Positions 17,519 to 26,652 of a stretch of DNA of 64,000 nt are shown here, piece after piece. The notes beneath the pieces are model-generated. The model saw only the letters and a program-made list of their open reading frames with translations, searched no databases and had not been told where the DNA came from. Origin of the DNA: Dyadobacter flavalbus (GTDB taxonomy: Bacteria; Bacteroidota; Bacteroidia; Cytophagales; Spirosomataceae); the NCBI RefSeq assembly GCF_006149045.1, contig NZ_VBSN01000006.1, forward strand, positions 1-64,000, read 5' to 3'. Position numbers and translations under genes: made by a program. How positions within the stretch are numbered: the stretch's first letter is position 1; each line of letters begins with the position of its first letter.

Positions 17519-18712
17519 TTACGCAGGAAGTGAAATTTTCCCCATTGAAATTCCGGGGACGCCTTCCTTTTCTCCAAAATGATTTTGTTGCCCTGCAATG
17601 GCTTCATTGGCCAAAACTGCAAAAAGTACGGCTTCTTTGGCATCTCCGGGAACACCAAGCTCATCAATCAGCCTGACCGGAGCATTCAGTTCTTCCTGAA
17701 TGGCCTGCATCAGTACGGGATTATGCGCGCCGCCTCCGCTGGCATAAACTGTATAAAAGTCATTCTGGCTCATCACGCTTTTTATCGCATCGGTAATTGT
17801 GTCGGCGCTCAAACGCGTGAGTGTAGCAATGATATCCTGCCGTGACAGCGACGTAAGTTTTGCTTTCTGAATGGCAGCTTCCACGTAATCAAAATTGAAA
17901 ATTTCGGGGCCCGTTGTTTTTGGAAAAGGCTGTTTGAAAAAAGGGAACAACTTCAATGCTTCCAGCAACGGAGCATTTACTTTTCCTTTGGCAGCGATTT
18001 CGCCATTTTCGTCATACGGTTTATGAAAAAATCTTCTTGTGTACGCATCAATCAATGTATTTCCCGGGCCCGTATCGCTGGTGAAAACCGCCGCAGTATC
18101 CTGATTTCCGGGAAGGAAGGTAAAGTTTGCAATGCCGCCCATGTTCAGCAGAATGCGGTTTTCACCTTTTTTGGAAAACAGGAAATGGTCGCCGTACACT
18201 GCAAGCGGAGCGCCTTCGCCGCCGGCTGCAATGTGCTTCTGCCGAAAATCGCTCAGGGTAATGATTCCGGTTTTTACAGCAATATGGTCACCGTCCCCGA
18301 TCTGCAGAGTTGAATCGGGAAACAGGCTTTGCCCGTGCTGCTTTTTAGGCGCATGAAAAACGGTTTGTCCGTGGCTGGCAATCAGGTCAATTTCCTCTGG
18401 CGCAATGTTCCACTGTTTCAGGCAATCCAGAATAATTTTCCCGTGTTCAATGCCGATGTAAGGATTTAAAAGACAAAGCTGCTGGAAATCGATTTCTCTT
18501 TTCGCAAAAATTTTGCGGATCTCGTTCCGAAAATCATCCGAATAGGGCACCGTTACGAAATTTTCCATTTTCAGAACCGTATCGGTTCCGCTGTTCTCGA
18601 TGTTGCATAAGGCTACGTCCAATCCGTCGAGTGAAGTACCGGACATCAACCCGATAATGCGCCTGCTTTTTTTGCCGGCAATTTCGTAAAGCTTCTCTAT
18701 GTGCTTTTTCAT
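17519..18712 (-). CDS. anmK: Anhydro-N-acetylmuramic acid kinase
   Basis: Converts 1,6-anhydro-MurNAc from peptidoglycan turnover to MurNAc-6-phosphate with ATP in the cytosol. The hallmark GLMSGTSLDGLDVALC lies near residue 20, and later are TSDTGPGNTLID and ASGGGAHN, typical of AnmK (ASKHA fold). Length is 397 residues from the ATG at 18712. The frame extends to a TTG at 18778, but that version would run through a terminator hairpin at 18730-18763, so the ATG is chosen. With the BadF-type amino-sugar kinase at 2.1 kb it suggests wall recycling. The next pathway enzyme, MurQ, is not in this window. Confidence 0.94.
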   Translation of the reverse strand: MKKHIEKLYEIAGKKSRRIIGLMSGTSLDGLDVALCNIENSGTDTVLKMENFVTVPYSDDFRNEIRKIFAKREIDFQQLCLLNPYIGIEHGKIILDCLKQWNIAPEEIDLIASHGQTVFHAPKKQHGQSLFPDSTLQIGDGDHIAVKTGIITLSDFRQKHIAAGGEGAPLAVYGDHFLFSKKGENRILLNMGGIANFTFLPGNQDTAAVFTSDTGPGNTLIDAYTRRFFHKPYDENGEIAAKGKVNAPLLEALKLFPFFKQPFPKTTGPEIFNFDYVEAAIQKAKLTSLSRQDIIATLTRLSADTITDAIKSVMSQNDFYTVYASGGGAHNPVLMQAIQEELNAPVRLIDELGVPGDAKEAVLFAVLANEAIAGQQNHFGEKEGVPGISMGKISLPA

Positions 18713-18729
18713 AGAATATAAATGGTAAA

Positions 18730-18763
18730 AAAAGAAGTCAAGCTTTAAAACCTGACTTCTTTT
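18730..18763 (-). terminator. Terminator between ricT and anmK
   Basis: An 11-bp stem, AAAAGAAGTCA (18730-18740) with TGACTTCTTTT (18753-18763), with A run and T run flanks. It lies just after the ricT stop on the minus strand and upstream of the chosen anmK start. Confidence 0.75.
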
Positions 18764-18784
18764 CAAAGAGATATTCAATCCCTG

Positions 18785-19984
18785 TTATTTACTATCGGTT
18801 GCCGGTGAAGCAGTAGCCTGCGGTTTGTTTGCATGATTTTTATTTTTACCGGACTTGTTCTTTTTCTTCTTTTTCTTCTTCTGTTCCTCGCTGTATTTCT
18901 TGTCAAGGTTTTCAAGATCACTGTTCAGTTTGCCAGGGATTTTTTCGATGCTCTTTTCCGGTTCCGGCGTCAGGATATCGAGTGATTCGGGAAGAATATC
19001 CTTTTTGTTCAATGCAATGATCTCCATTACTTTATCAATGGCGACCGGATACCAGTTTGTATCTTTATCAAAACCGAACCACATGATCTTCTTGAAAATA
19101 TCCGTCTTTTGTAAAACGGCATTTCCTTTTTTGGTTTTCAGCGGTGCGTCTACAGTCGGAATGTCGCGCAAGGCGTCGATATATGTTTCCAGCTCATAGT
19201 TCAGGCAGCATTTCAGCCTTCCGCATTGTCCGGAAAGCTTGGCCGGGTTCAGGGAAAGATTCTGATAGCGGGCAGCAGCCGTTGATATATTTTTAAAATC
19301 CGTAAGCCAGGTCGAGCAGCATAATTCGCGTCCGCATGAACCCAAACCGCCCAAACGGCTTGCTTCCTGCCGCAGGCTGATCTGCCGCATTTCGATCCTT
19401 ACCTTGAATTCCGATGCCAATGCTTTGATCAGCTCACGGAAATCAACACGTTCTTCTGATGAATAATAAAAAGTTGTTTTGGTATTATCCGACTGGAATT
19501 CAACGTCTGAAAGCTTCATATTCAGCTTCATCTCACGAATGATTTCACGCGTACGATAAAGCGTCGGCATTTCGCGGGCCATCGCCTGCGTATGCTTGTC
19601 AAGGTCTTTCTCAGTTGCAATACGATAAATCACGTGCATGTCGTCGTTTATCACGACGTTTTTCCGTTTCATCTGAAGCCTTACCAATTCACCCTGCAAG
19701 GAAACGGCACCGATATGCTGGCCGGAGGCCATTTCACAAACGACATAATCGCCTGTGACAAATTCCAGTTGATTTATATTGCGAAAGTACTCTTTTCTTC
19801 CGCCTTTAAACTTTACTTCTACTACATCAAAACGCTGGCTGGCGGGCACATCCATGTGGCTCAGCCAGTCAAAAACATTCATTTTATTACATCCGCCTGT
19901 TCCACAGGTTCCTTTACTTCCACATCCGGAAACAGCCGATTCACTCGTGCCGCATCCTCCGGATGAACATGATCCACATCCCAT
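18785..19984 (-). CDS. ricT: PSP1-domain protein, RicT-like, with cysteine-rich N-terminus
   Basis: A 399-residue protein with a PSP1 domain (about 55-320), homologous to Bacillus RicT (YaaT). RicT works in the Y-complex that matures mRNAs and affects competence and biofilm formation. Core motifs are RLGGLGSCGRELCCSTW and GQCGRLKCCLNYE, each with a Cys pair conserved in the family. Here a 33-residue N-terminal extension adds six cysteines (3, 6, 11, 21, 27, 32) in glycine-rich spacing. This suggests a metal or Fe-S site. The C-terminus is lysine-rich (about 370-385) and low complexity. It lies 15 bases after purD in an apparent recQ-purD-ricT run. Confidence 0.85.
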   Translation of the reverse strand: MGCGSCSSGGCGTSESAVSGCGSKGTCGTGGCNKMNVFDWLSHMDVPASQRFDVVEVKFKGGRKEYFRNINQLEFVTGDYVVCEMASGQHIGAVSLQGELVRLQMKRKNVVINDDMHVIYRIATEKDLDKHTQAMAREMPTLYRTREIIREMKLNMKLSDVEFQSDNTKTTFYYSSEERVDFRELIKALASEFKVRIEMRQISLRQEASRLGGLGSCGRELCCSTWLTDFKNISTAAARYQNLSLNPAKLSGQCGRLKCCLNYELETYIDALRDIPTVDAPLKTKKGNAVLQKTDIFKKIMWFGFDKDTNWYPVAIDKVMEIIALNKKDILPESLDILTPEPEKSIEKIPGKLNSDLENLDKKYSEEQKKKKKKKNKSGKNKNHANKPQATASPATDSK

Positions 19985-19999
19985 AATTACACATATTCA

Positions 20000-21289
20000 T
20001 CAATCATTGTACCGAATTAAATCCACACCGATATCATGCCGGAAATATTTTCCCTCAAACTGAACTGCCTGCGCAGCACGCTGCGACTTATGCACGGCGT
20101 TTTCAAGGGAATTGGCAAGGCCTGTAAGTGCCATTACCCTTCCTCCGTTTGTCACGATTTCGGTGTTTCCGTTAAAAGTAGTTCCGGCGTGATACAAAAA
20201 TACGTCTTCTACTTTTTCACTTCCGGAAATCACTTTCCCTTTTTCATATTCTCCCGGATAGCCACCCGAAACAACCACCGTTGTAACGGCTGTCTGGGGA
20301 GAAATCTGAAGTTCAAAATCATTCAGCGTTCCTTTGGCCGTAGAAGCCATCAGCATCGCAAAATCAGATTGAATCCGAGGTATCACAACCTCCGTTTCCG
20401 GATCGCCCATCCGTACATTATATTCAATAACGTAAGGTTCGCCTTTTGTATTCATTAATCCGATGAATATAAAGCCGACATACTTGATTCCTTCGCTTTT
20501 CAAGCCGTTTAAAGTTGGCTTAACCACTTTTTCTTCTACTTTTTTCAGAAAATTTGCATCGGCAAAAGGTACCGGAGAAACAGCTCCCATTCCGCCGGTA
20601 TTCAGTCCCGTGTCCCGTTCACCGATCCTTTTGTAATCTTTTGCTTCCGGCAGTATTTTATAATGTTCACCGTCTGTAAGTACAAACACAGACAATTCAA
20701 TTCCTTTCAGAAACTGTTCAATAACCACTTTATTTCCAGCTTCCCCGAATTTGCCGTCCAGCAGCATTTCCTTGAACGCCTGTTCCGCCTCAGCATGTTT
20801 TTCAGCTATAATGACGCCTTTTCCGGCAGCAAGCCCGTCTGCTTTAAGCACGATCGGAAGCGGATGGCTTTCCAGGTATTTAAGACCGTCCGTCAGCGTT
20901 TCCGCAGTAAAAGTCCTGGAAGAAGCGGTCGGAATGCCGTACTTCTGCATAAACTGTTTGGAAAAATCCTTGCTTCCTTCAAGTTGTGCGCCCGCTTTGT
21001 TCGGGCCAATGATTTTTATTCTGGAAAGATCCGGTCTTGAAGCAAAATAATCAACGATTCCGTTAACAAGAGGTTCTTCCGGGCCTACAATAACCAGTTC
21101 GACATTATTTTCCAGCACAGCATCTGCAATGGCTTCAAAGTCATTGTAAGTTATCGAAAGGTTTGTTGCAATATTTGCGGTACCGGCATTTCCGGGTGCT
21201 ACAAACAAATTGTCACAAAGAGGGCTTGGGGCAATTTTCCAGGCAAAAGCATGTTCTCTTCCGCCCGATCCCAATATAAGTATGTTCAT
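20000..21289 (-). CDS. purD: Phosphoribosylamine-glycine ligase
   Basis: Joins glycine to 5-phosphoribosylamine using ATP, the second step of purine synthesis. The 429 residues match the family. Visible are the N-terminal MNILILGSGGREHAFAW, the VGPEEPLVNGIVD segment, the ATP-grasp pieces LKADGLAAGKGV and GGMGAVSP, and the motif EYNVRMGDPETEV. It lies 49 bases after recQ and 15 bases before ricT, all on the minus strand, so it may share their transcript. No other purine gene is nearby. Confidence 0.96.
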   Translation of the reverse strand: MNILILGSGGREHAFAWKIAPSPLCDNLFVAPGNAGTANIATNLSITYNDFEAIADAVLENNVELVIVGPEEPLVNGIVDYFASRPDLSRIKIIGPNKAGAQLEGSKDFSKQFMQKYGIPTASSRTFTAETLTDGLKYLESHPLPIVLKADGLAAGKGVIIAEKHAEAEQAFKEMLLDGKFGEAGNKVVIEQFLKGIELSVFVLTDGEHYKILPEAKDYKRIGERDTGLNTGGMGAVSPVPFADANFLKKVEEKVVKPTLNGLKSEGIKYVGFIFIGLMNTKGEPYVIEYNVRMGDPETEVVIPRIQSDFAMLMASTAKGTLNDFELQISPQTAVTTVVVSGGYPGEYEKGKVISGSEKVEDVFLYHAGTTFNGNTEIVTNGGRVMALTGLANSLENAVHKSQRAAQAVQFEGKYFRHDIGVDLIRYND

Positions 21290-21338
21290 AAATGGTTATT
21301 GTTTCGCTAGGCACTGATAATAACAAGTTTTCAGACGG

Positions 21339-23552
21339 TTAGTTTGCCAGTTCTGATAAAAACTTGATACGCATCAGTCTAAGTTCCTCTTCGCTTATTT
21401 CATCATTGGCAAATTCATCCAATGCGGCAGCAATATTGTCTGTTTCGGCTGTCATAAAATAGTCATAAATATCCTTTTGCCTTTCGCGGTCAATAACCTG
21501 GTTAATATAATAGTCCAGATTCAGTTTGGTGCCGGAATAGCAGATATGTTCCACTTCTTCAATAACGTCGGCAAGCGCAAGATCCTTCACTTCGGCAATT
21601 TCGTCCAGACTTACTTTCCTGTCAACCTGCTGAATGATAAATATCTTGATCTTGGATTTGTTGACCGTCGATTTGATGACAACATCTTTCGCGGTCTCTA
21701 TTTCATTTTCTTCAACATATCTTGTAATCAGATCCAGGAACTGGCGTCCGAATTTCTGGACTTTTCCCATTCCCACGCCGTTGATCTGCGCCATTTCCTG
21801 CTGGGTAGTAGGATAGGTTGTGGCCATTTCTTCTAGAGAAGGATCCTGAAAGATAACATAAGGCGGGAGATTTTTCTCTTTGGCTACTTTTTTCCTGAGG
21901 GCTTTAAGCATGCCCAGAAGCGCTTCGTCGTAAGCATGGGCACTTCCGCCGCCGGTTGCAGCATCCTTGTCGTCATCTTCGGGTTTTACTTCTTCTTCGT
22001 CAAAATTATGGTCTTTGTGAAGCGTTACCGGATAAGGGTCATTCAGATAGTTGGCGCCTTTTTCTCCCAGTTTGATAACACCATAATTCTCAATGTCTTT
22101 TTCCAGATAATTGAAAATCACCAGCTGACGGATTGCCGAAACCCAGTAATCTCTGGATTCATTCAGTTCCAGTCCTTTGCCGTAAACTTCCAGCTGATCG
22201 TGCTCGTAGCTTTTTACATACTGGTTTTCAGTGGCTGTCAGAAGATCGGCAATATGGTCGGCATCAAAGCGCTGCTCGGTAAGCTGAACTGCTTTCAGCA
22301 CCAGAATAACATCATCCTGAACTTTGGTCTTTTCAGTCGGCTTGATGCAGTTGTCGCAAAAGCCGCAGTCTTTTTCAAAATATTCACCGAAATAACTCAG
22401 CAATTGTCTCCGCCGGCAAACGCCCAACGTGGAATATGCCACCATTTCATTCAGCAAATGACGGGCATTGTCGCGTTCGGTAACGGTTTTGTCTTTATTG
22501 AATTTTTCGAGTTTCTGAATATCTTCATAGCTGTAAAACATCAGACAGTTTCCTTCCAGCCCGTCGCGTCCGGCGCGGCCTGTTTCCTGATAATAGCCTT
22601 CGAGCGATTTTGGAACGTCGTAATGGATTACAAAACGAACATCCGGCTTGTCGATTCCCATTCCGAATGCAATCGTTGCTACAATCACGTCTGCTTCTTC
22701 ATTCAGGAATGCATCCTGATTGGCCATGCGCGTGTTGCTGTCAAGGCCGGCATGATACGGCAATGCACGTACGTCGTTAACGGTCAGCAGTTCGGCCACT
22801 TCTTCAACCGTTTTGCGGCTGAGGCAATATACAATTCCGGATTTGCCTTTGTTATTGCGCACATACCGGATCAGCTGCTTTTTTACATCTTTTTTAGGAC
22901 GTATTTCGTAGTAAAGGTTTTTACGGTTAAAAGAAGATTTGAAGGTTTCGGCTTCTTCCATCTGAAGATTCTTGCGGATATCCTGCTGTACTTTCGGCGT
23001 TGCAGTTGCCGTCAGCGCAATAATGGGAAGGTTGCCTATGTTTTCAATGATTCCGTAAATGCGGCGGTATTCCGGCCTGAAATCGTGGCCCCACTCTGAA
23101 ATACAGTGTGCTTCGTCAATAGCAACGAAGGATATTTTTACTTTTTTAAGAAAATCCAGATTGTCTTCTTTGGTAAGTGATTCCGGTGCGATATAAAGTA
23201 ACTTCAGGCTTCCGTCCAGTGCATCGGTTTTTACCCTTGTCATTTCTGCTTTTGTAAGCGTGGAATTAAGGAACTGCGCGTTAATCCCGAATGCCGTCAG
23301 CTGATCCACCTGATTTTTCATCAAGGCAATCAGCGGTGAAATGACAATCGTCAAACCGTCACTGACAAGGGCCGGCAGCTGATAGCAAAGCGATTTCCCT
23401 GCGCCTGTGGGCATAATCACGAATGTATTTTTGCCAAGCAGGATATTTTGAATAATTACTTCCTGCTCACCCCTGAACTGACTGTACCCGAATATTTCTT
23501 TAAGTCTTTCTTTCAACGTGTCTAGTACGACTGTATCAACCTTCTTTACCAT
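21339..23552 (-). CDS. recQ: ATP-dependent DNA helicase RecQ
   Basis: A 737-residue 3'-5' DNA helicase of superfamily 2 used in recombination and replication repair. Walker A is PTGAGKS (Lys53). The DEAH box (IDEAHC, 145-150) is followed by the RecQ-specific aromatic-rich loop SEWGHDFRPEYR. Motif VI reads QETGRAGRDG. A zinc-binding cluster of four Cys (in CRRRQLL and CGFCDNC), an RQC winged helix and an HRDC domain (about 540-620, QINGVGMGKVQKFG) follow. A C-terminal helix-turn-helix-like extension of about 100 residues matches the long RecQ type of Bacteroidota. It is divergent from kdsD. Confidence 0.95.
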   Translation of the reverse strand: MVKKVDTVVLDTLKERLKEIFGYSQFRGEQEVIIQNILLGKNTFVIMPTGAGKSLCYQLPALVSDGLTIVISPLIALMKNQVDQLTAFGINAQFLNSTLTKAEMTRVKTDALDGSLKLLYIAPESLTKEDNLDFLKKVKISFVAIDEAHCISEWGHDFRPEYRRIYGIIENIGNLPIIALTATATPKVQQDIRKNLQMEEAETFKSSFNRKNLYYEIRPKKDVKKQLIRYVRNNKGKSGIVYCLSRKTVEEVAELLTVNDVRALPYHAGLDSNTRMANQDAFLNEEADVIVATIAFGMGIDKPDVRFVIHYDVPKSLEGYYQETGRAGRDGLEGNCLMFYSYEDIQKLEKFNKDKTVTERDNARHLLNEMVAYSTLGVCRRRQLLSYFGEYFEKDCGFCDNCIKPTEKTKVQDDVILVLKAVQLTEQRFDADHIADLLTATENQYVKSYEHDQLEVYGKGLELNESRDYWVSAIRQLVIFNYLEKDIENYGVIKLGEKGANYLNDPYPVTLHKDHNFDEEEVKPEDDDKDAATGGGSAHAYDEALLGMLKALRKKVAKEKNLPPYVIFQDPSLEEMATTYPTTQQEMAQINGVGMGKVQKFGRQFLDLITRYVEENEIETAKDVVIKSTVNKSKIKIFIIQQVDRKVSLDEIAEVKDLALADVIEEVEHICYSGTKLNLDYYINQVIDRERQKDIYDYFMTAETDNIAAALDEFANDEISEEELRLMRIKFLSELAN

Positions 23553-23586
23553 ACTCTGTTAACAAAATGGTTACCCCAAACTTCTA

Positions 23587-23594
23587 TATCTTTG
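23587..23594 (+). promoter_or_regulatory. -7 box for kdsD
   Basis: TATCTTTG matches the Bacteroidota -7 consensus TAnnTTTG exactly and lies 51 bases before the proposed kdsD start. No convincing -33 TTTG was found at the expected distance. Confidence 0.4.
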
Positions 23595-23645
23595 CTTTTG
23601 AAATTAAAAATTACAATTGGTTCTTAATAAAACAGTGTTTCAGAT

Positions 23646-24620
23646 TTGAAATTAATAAAAAATATTCAGTCAATAGCAAAAGATGTATTGCGGCAGGAGG
23701 CTGAAGCATTGCATAGTCTGATTGATTTGATTGATGATGAATTTGAAAAATGCGTATATGCCATATTAAATTCTGGCGGACGGGTTGTAATCAGCGGAAT
23801 CGGCAAAAGTGCGATCGTCGGGCAAAAAATTGTGGCAACGCTGAATTCTACCGGAACGCCCGCATTATTCATGCATGCGGCCGATGCCATACACGGTGAT
23901 CTGGGCATGATCCAGAAGAACGATGTTGTCATTGTGATCTCCAAAAGCGGCGATACGCCTGAAATAAAAGTGCTGGTTCCGCTTCTGAAACGTACCGGCG
24001 TAATCATGATCGCGATGGTCAGCAACAATGATTCGTACTTGTCACGCAACAGCCATTATATTTTGCATGCATTTGCGCCGGTCGAGGCCGATTCGCTGAA
24101 TCTTGCTCCAACGACAAGCACTTCCGTTGCCATGGCGCTCGGCGATGCGCTGGCCATAAGTCTGCTGGAAGCAAGAGGATTTACGCATGACGATTTTGCG
24201 AGGTTTCATCCGGGAGGTTCTTTGGGAAAAAGGCTTTATCTGAAAGTTTGTGACATTTACCCAAACAATGCCATTCCTGTTGTGCACGAAAATGCGACGC
24301 TGAAAGAAGTCATACTTGAAATCACTTCCAAAAGGCTCGGCGCAACTGTTGTTGAAAAAGCTTCGGGCGAAATGGCCGGAATTATTACAGACGGAGATTT
24401 GCGGCGGATGCTGAATCTGCATGCCGGAGACAGCATTTTACATCTGAAAGCCTGCGACATCATGACAACTTCCCCGATATGCGTTTCTCCGGACGAATAC
24501 GCGGTGAAAGCGCTGGAAATCATGCAGGCAAAAAGTATAACGCAGATCGTTGTTGTGGAAAATGAAAAAGTGCTGGGCTTTGTTCATCTGCACGACCTTT
24601 TGCGGGAAGGACTTGTATAA
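23646..24620 (+). CDS. kdsD: D-arabinose 5-phosphate isomerase (KpsF/GutQ family)
   Basis: Interconverts ribulose 5-phosphate and arabinose 5-phosphate, the first step toward KDO for lipopolysaccharide. The 324-residue protein has a SIS domain (about 35-180) with SGIGKSAIVGQKIVATL and the segment ADAIHGDLGMI, followed by two CBS domains (about 205-324). The frame opens with TTG at 23646. An in-frame stop at 23628 and the absence of any ATG upstream or in the first helix make TTG the likely start. It gives the family N-terminus (..IQSIAKDVLRQEAEAL). A strong bidirectional terminator follows. It is divergent from recQ. Confidence 0.93.
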   Translation: MKLIKNIQSIAKDVLRQEAEALHSLIDLIDDEFEKCVYAILNSGGRVVISGIGKSAIVGQKIVATLNSTGTPALFMHAADAIHGDLGMIQKNDVVIVISKSGDTPEIKVLVPLLKRTGVIMIAMVSNNDSYLSRNSHYILHAFAPVEADSLNLAPTTSTSVAMALGDALAISLLEARGFTHDDFARFHPGGSLGKRLYLKVCDIYPNNAIPVVHENATLKEVILEITSKRLGATVVEKASGEMAGIITDGDLRRMLNLHAGDSILHLKACDIMTTSPICVSPDEYAVKALEIMQAKSITQIVVVENEKVLGFVHLHDLLREGLV

Positions 24621-24662
24621 AAAAAACAGCCAATTCAATATTACATTAAATTGGCTGTTTTC
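24621..24662. terminator. Bidirectional terminator between kdsD and the DUF4293 gene
   Basis: A 12-13 bp stem (AAAACAGCCAAT at 24623-24634 with its complement ending at 24661) lies between two converging genes, with A and T runs on either side. Confidence 0.8.
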
Positions 24663-24668
24663 CTGTTT

Positions 24669-25145
24669 TTATCTGAATCTTTTGGATTGCTGTACCGTAC
24701 GTTCATCTTTCCGGATGAAGCGATTGGCAAAAACATTGGCAAGCATGGCTGCAACCAGGCCGTAAAATCCGGTTTCGTAATTGCCCGGAGAATTTGGGTC
24801 AAACAATTTTGCGGTTTTGTAAAAAGTAAAATAAATCACAAGCCCCATCGTAATGGTCATCAAAATGGAGTTCACTGCACAAAGTGCGGATTGTAAAACC
24901 CGGTTTTTGTATTGAAATATGGCGTAAGCCGCCACGCCTGCAACAAGTATGGCCAGAATAATAAGATAATATACCGGCTGCACATTGGATTGTACGGCAT
25001 TGATCTGATGGTTTAACCTGATGGCGGTAAGATCTGCTCTTTCTTCTCCTGCCATGGCAGTTTTGCTCCATATCGGAAAAGAAAGAAAAACGCCCATTCC
25101 AATGATTGTAATGGCTAAAAAAACGGTCTGAATTCTTTGTAACAT
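24669..25145 (-). CDS. DUF4293-family membrane protein
   Basis: A 158-residue predicted inner-membrane protein with four hydrophobic helices, starting MLQRIQTVFLAITIIG. The MxQRIQT start, the FP.W.K segment after the first helix and the overall four-helix layout match DUF4293, a Bacteroidota family of unknown function. The frame is open to a TTG at 25184, but an exact -7 promoter box at 25182-25189 makes that start unlikely. The ATG at 25145 gives the family N-terminus. No functional clue comes from the neighbours. Confidence 0.8.
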   Translation of the reverse strand: MLQRIQTVFLAITIIGMGVFLSFPIWSKTAMAGEERADLTAIRLNHQINAVQSNVQPVYYLIILAILVAGVAAYAIFQYKNRVLQSALCAVNSILMTITMGLVIYFTFYKTAKLFDPNSPGNYETGFYGLVAAMLANVFANRFIRKDERTVQQSKRFR

Positions 25146-25181
25146 GTGTAATTGAAATATTTTTCTGTGCTGCGTAAAGCA

Positions 25182-25189
25182 CAAATTTA
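25182..25189 (-). promoter_or_regulatory. -7 box for the DUF4293 gene
   Basis: On the minus strand the sequence reads TAAATTTG, an exact TAnnTTTG match, 37 bases upstream of the chosen ATG. Confidence 0.4.
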
Positions 25190-25206
25190 CTAAAGTCGGA
25201 ACAGAG

Positions 25207-26526
25207 TTAAAGAAAATCGGGGACTACTTCTCCGTACAAGTCAAATTCCTCTGCGGAAGTGATTTTTACGTGTGCAAAATCGCCAAGCCTTACATACTGG
25301 CTTGCAGGAACAAGCACTTCATTATCCACTTCCGGCGAATCGAATTCTGTACGTCCGATGAAATGACCGCCTTCCTTGCGGTCAAAAAGCACTTTATACG
25401 TATTGCCGATTTTGTGCTGATTCAGTTCATAGGAAATTCCCTGCTGAAGTTCCATAATGGCATCCGCACGTTCCTGTTTGATCTCTTCCGGAATGTCGTC
25501 GGCCATGGTATAGGAATGCGTATTGTCTTCATGCGAATACTGGAACGCACCAAGCCGGTCGAAACGCATTTTTTCCACAAACTCGTAAGTTTCATCAAAC
25601 AAAGCTTCCGTTTCGCCCGGATGCCCGACGATCAGCGTAGTCCTTAATGCGATTCCCGGCACTTTTTCGCGGATCGTGTATATTAAAGATTCTGTTTTTT
25701 CACGCGTAATGCCGCGGCGCATGGATTTCAGGATTTCTGTTGAGCCGGACTGCAAAGGCATATCGAGGTATTTGCAAACGTTGCTCCGCTCGTTCATCAC
25801 ATCCAGAATATCCATCGGAAAACCGGCCGGATAAGCATACTGCAAACGGATCCACTCAATGCCTTCCACATCGGAAAGTCTTGCAATAAGATCTGATAAA
25901 TTTCTTTTCTTATAAATATCCAGACCATAATAAGTAAGGTCCTGCGCAATGAGAATCAGTTCCTTAGTACCTCGTTTCGCCAGCGACTTAGCTTCTTTTA
26001 CCAGTTCATCGATCGGACGGGAAACATGGCTTCCGCGCATGATCGGAATGGCGCAGAAACTGCACGGACGGTCGCAGCCTTCTGCAATTTTAAGGTATGC
26101 ATAATGTGCAGGCGTCGTCAGCAAGCGTTCGCCGACAAGTTCATGCTTGTAATCTGCTTTCAGCGTTTTGAGCAGCCGCGGAAGTTCATTGGTGCCAAAC
26201 CATGCGTCTACAGTCGGTATTTCAACAGAAAGTTCATCTTTGTAGCGATGTGAAAGGCAGCCTGTCACGTAAATTTTATCCACCATTCCGGCTGCTTTTG
26301 CATCGGCATAGCGCAGAATCGTATTTACGGATTCCTCTTTGGCATTATCGATAAAGCCGCAGGTATTTATTACAACGATCTGTGAATCATCTTTTTTAGA
26401 TTCATGCGCGACAGTAAATCCGTTTCCTTTAAGTTGTGTATAAAGCACTTCGGAATCAACCAGGTTTTTGGAGCAGCCCAGCGTTACAATATTTACTTTA
26501 TTCTTGACAATTCCTTTGGTTTTCAT
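25207..26526 (-). CDS. rimO: Ribosomal protein S12 methylthiotransferase
   Basis: A 439-residue radical-SAM enzyme that adds a methylthio group to an aspartate of ribosomal protein S12. The N-terminal MTTase domain carries three Fe-S cysteines (in TLGCSKN, NTCGFID and VTGCLSHR). The radical-SAM domain has the CxxxCxxC motif in EGCDRPCSFCAIP, and a C-terminal TRAM domain occupies about 375-439. The LGCSKNLVDSE start separates RimO from MiaB. In Bacteroidota rimO commonly follows ftsY, as here, on the same strand 126 bases downstream. Confidence 0.94.
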   Translation of the reverse strand: MKTKGIVKNKVNIVTLGCSKNLVDSEVLYTQLKGNGFTVAHESKKDDSQIVVINTCGFIDNAKEESVNTILRYADAKAAGMVDKIYVTGCLSHRYKDELSVEIPTVDAWFGTNELPRLLKTLKADYKHELVGERLLTTPAHYAYLKIAEGCDRPCSFCAIPIMRGSHVSRPIDELVKEAKSLAKRGTKELILIAQDLTYYGLDIYKKRNLSDLIARLSDVEGIEWIRLQYAYPAGFPMDILDVMNERSNVCKYLDMPLQSGSTEILKSMRRGITREKTESLIYTIREKVPGIALRTTLIVGHPGETEALFDETYEFVEKMRFDRLGAFQYSHEDNTHSYTMADDIPEEIKQERADAIMELQQGISYELNQHKIGNTYKVLFDRKEGGHFIGRTEFDSPEVDNEVLVPASQYVRLGDFAHVKITSAEEFDLYGEVVPDFL

Positions 26527-26528
26527 TT

Positions 26529-26566
26529 GATTTAGCTATTAGCAAACGGCCGTTAGCTATTGGATT
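26529..26566. repeat. AGCTATTAGC-type intergenic repeat
   Basis: In the gap before rimO the words TTAGCTATTAGC and GTTAGCTATTGG flank GGCCG. They resemble the AGCT-rich words near 9.7 kb and 16.2 kb. The arrangement is partly palindromic but has no T tail. The remainder of the 126-base gap shows nothing recognisable. Confidence 0.4.
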
Positions 26567-26652
26567 TTAATTAAAAATAGATATTCCCTTTTATCAGCAA
26601 AGTGATTGATAATGAACTGTAAAATGAAGCGCAAAGTTCGGGAGAATCTGTA

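Noticed and set aside
21936..23099. 387-residue open frame on the plus strand
   Set aside because: It lies entirely antisense to recQ, whose protein has all helicase motifs; the composition (many Phe, Ile, Asn, Cys) is typical of a shadow frame.
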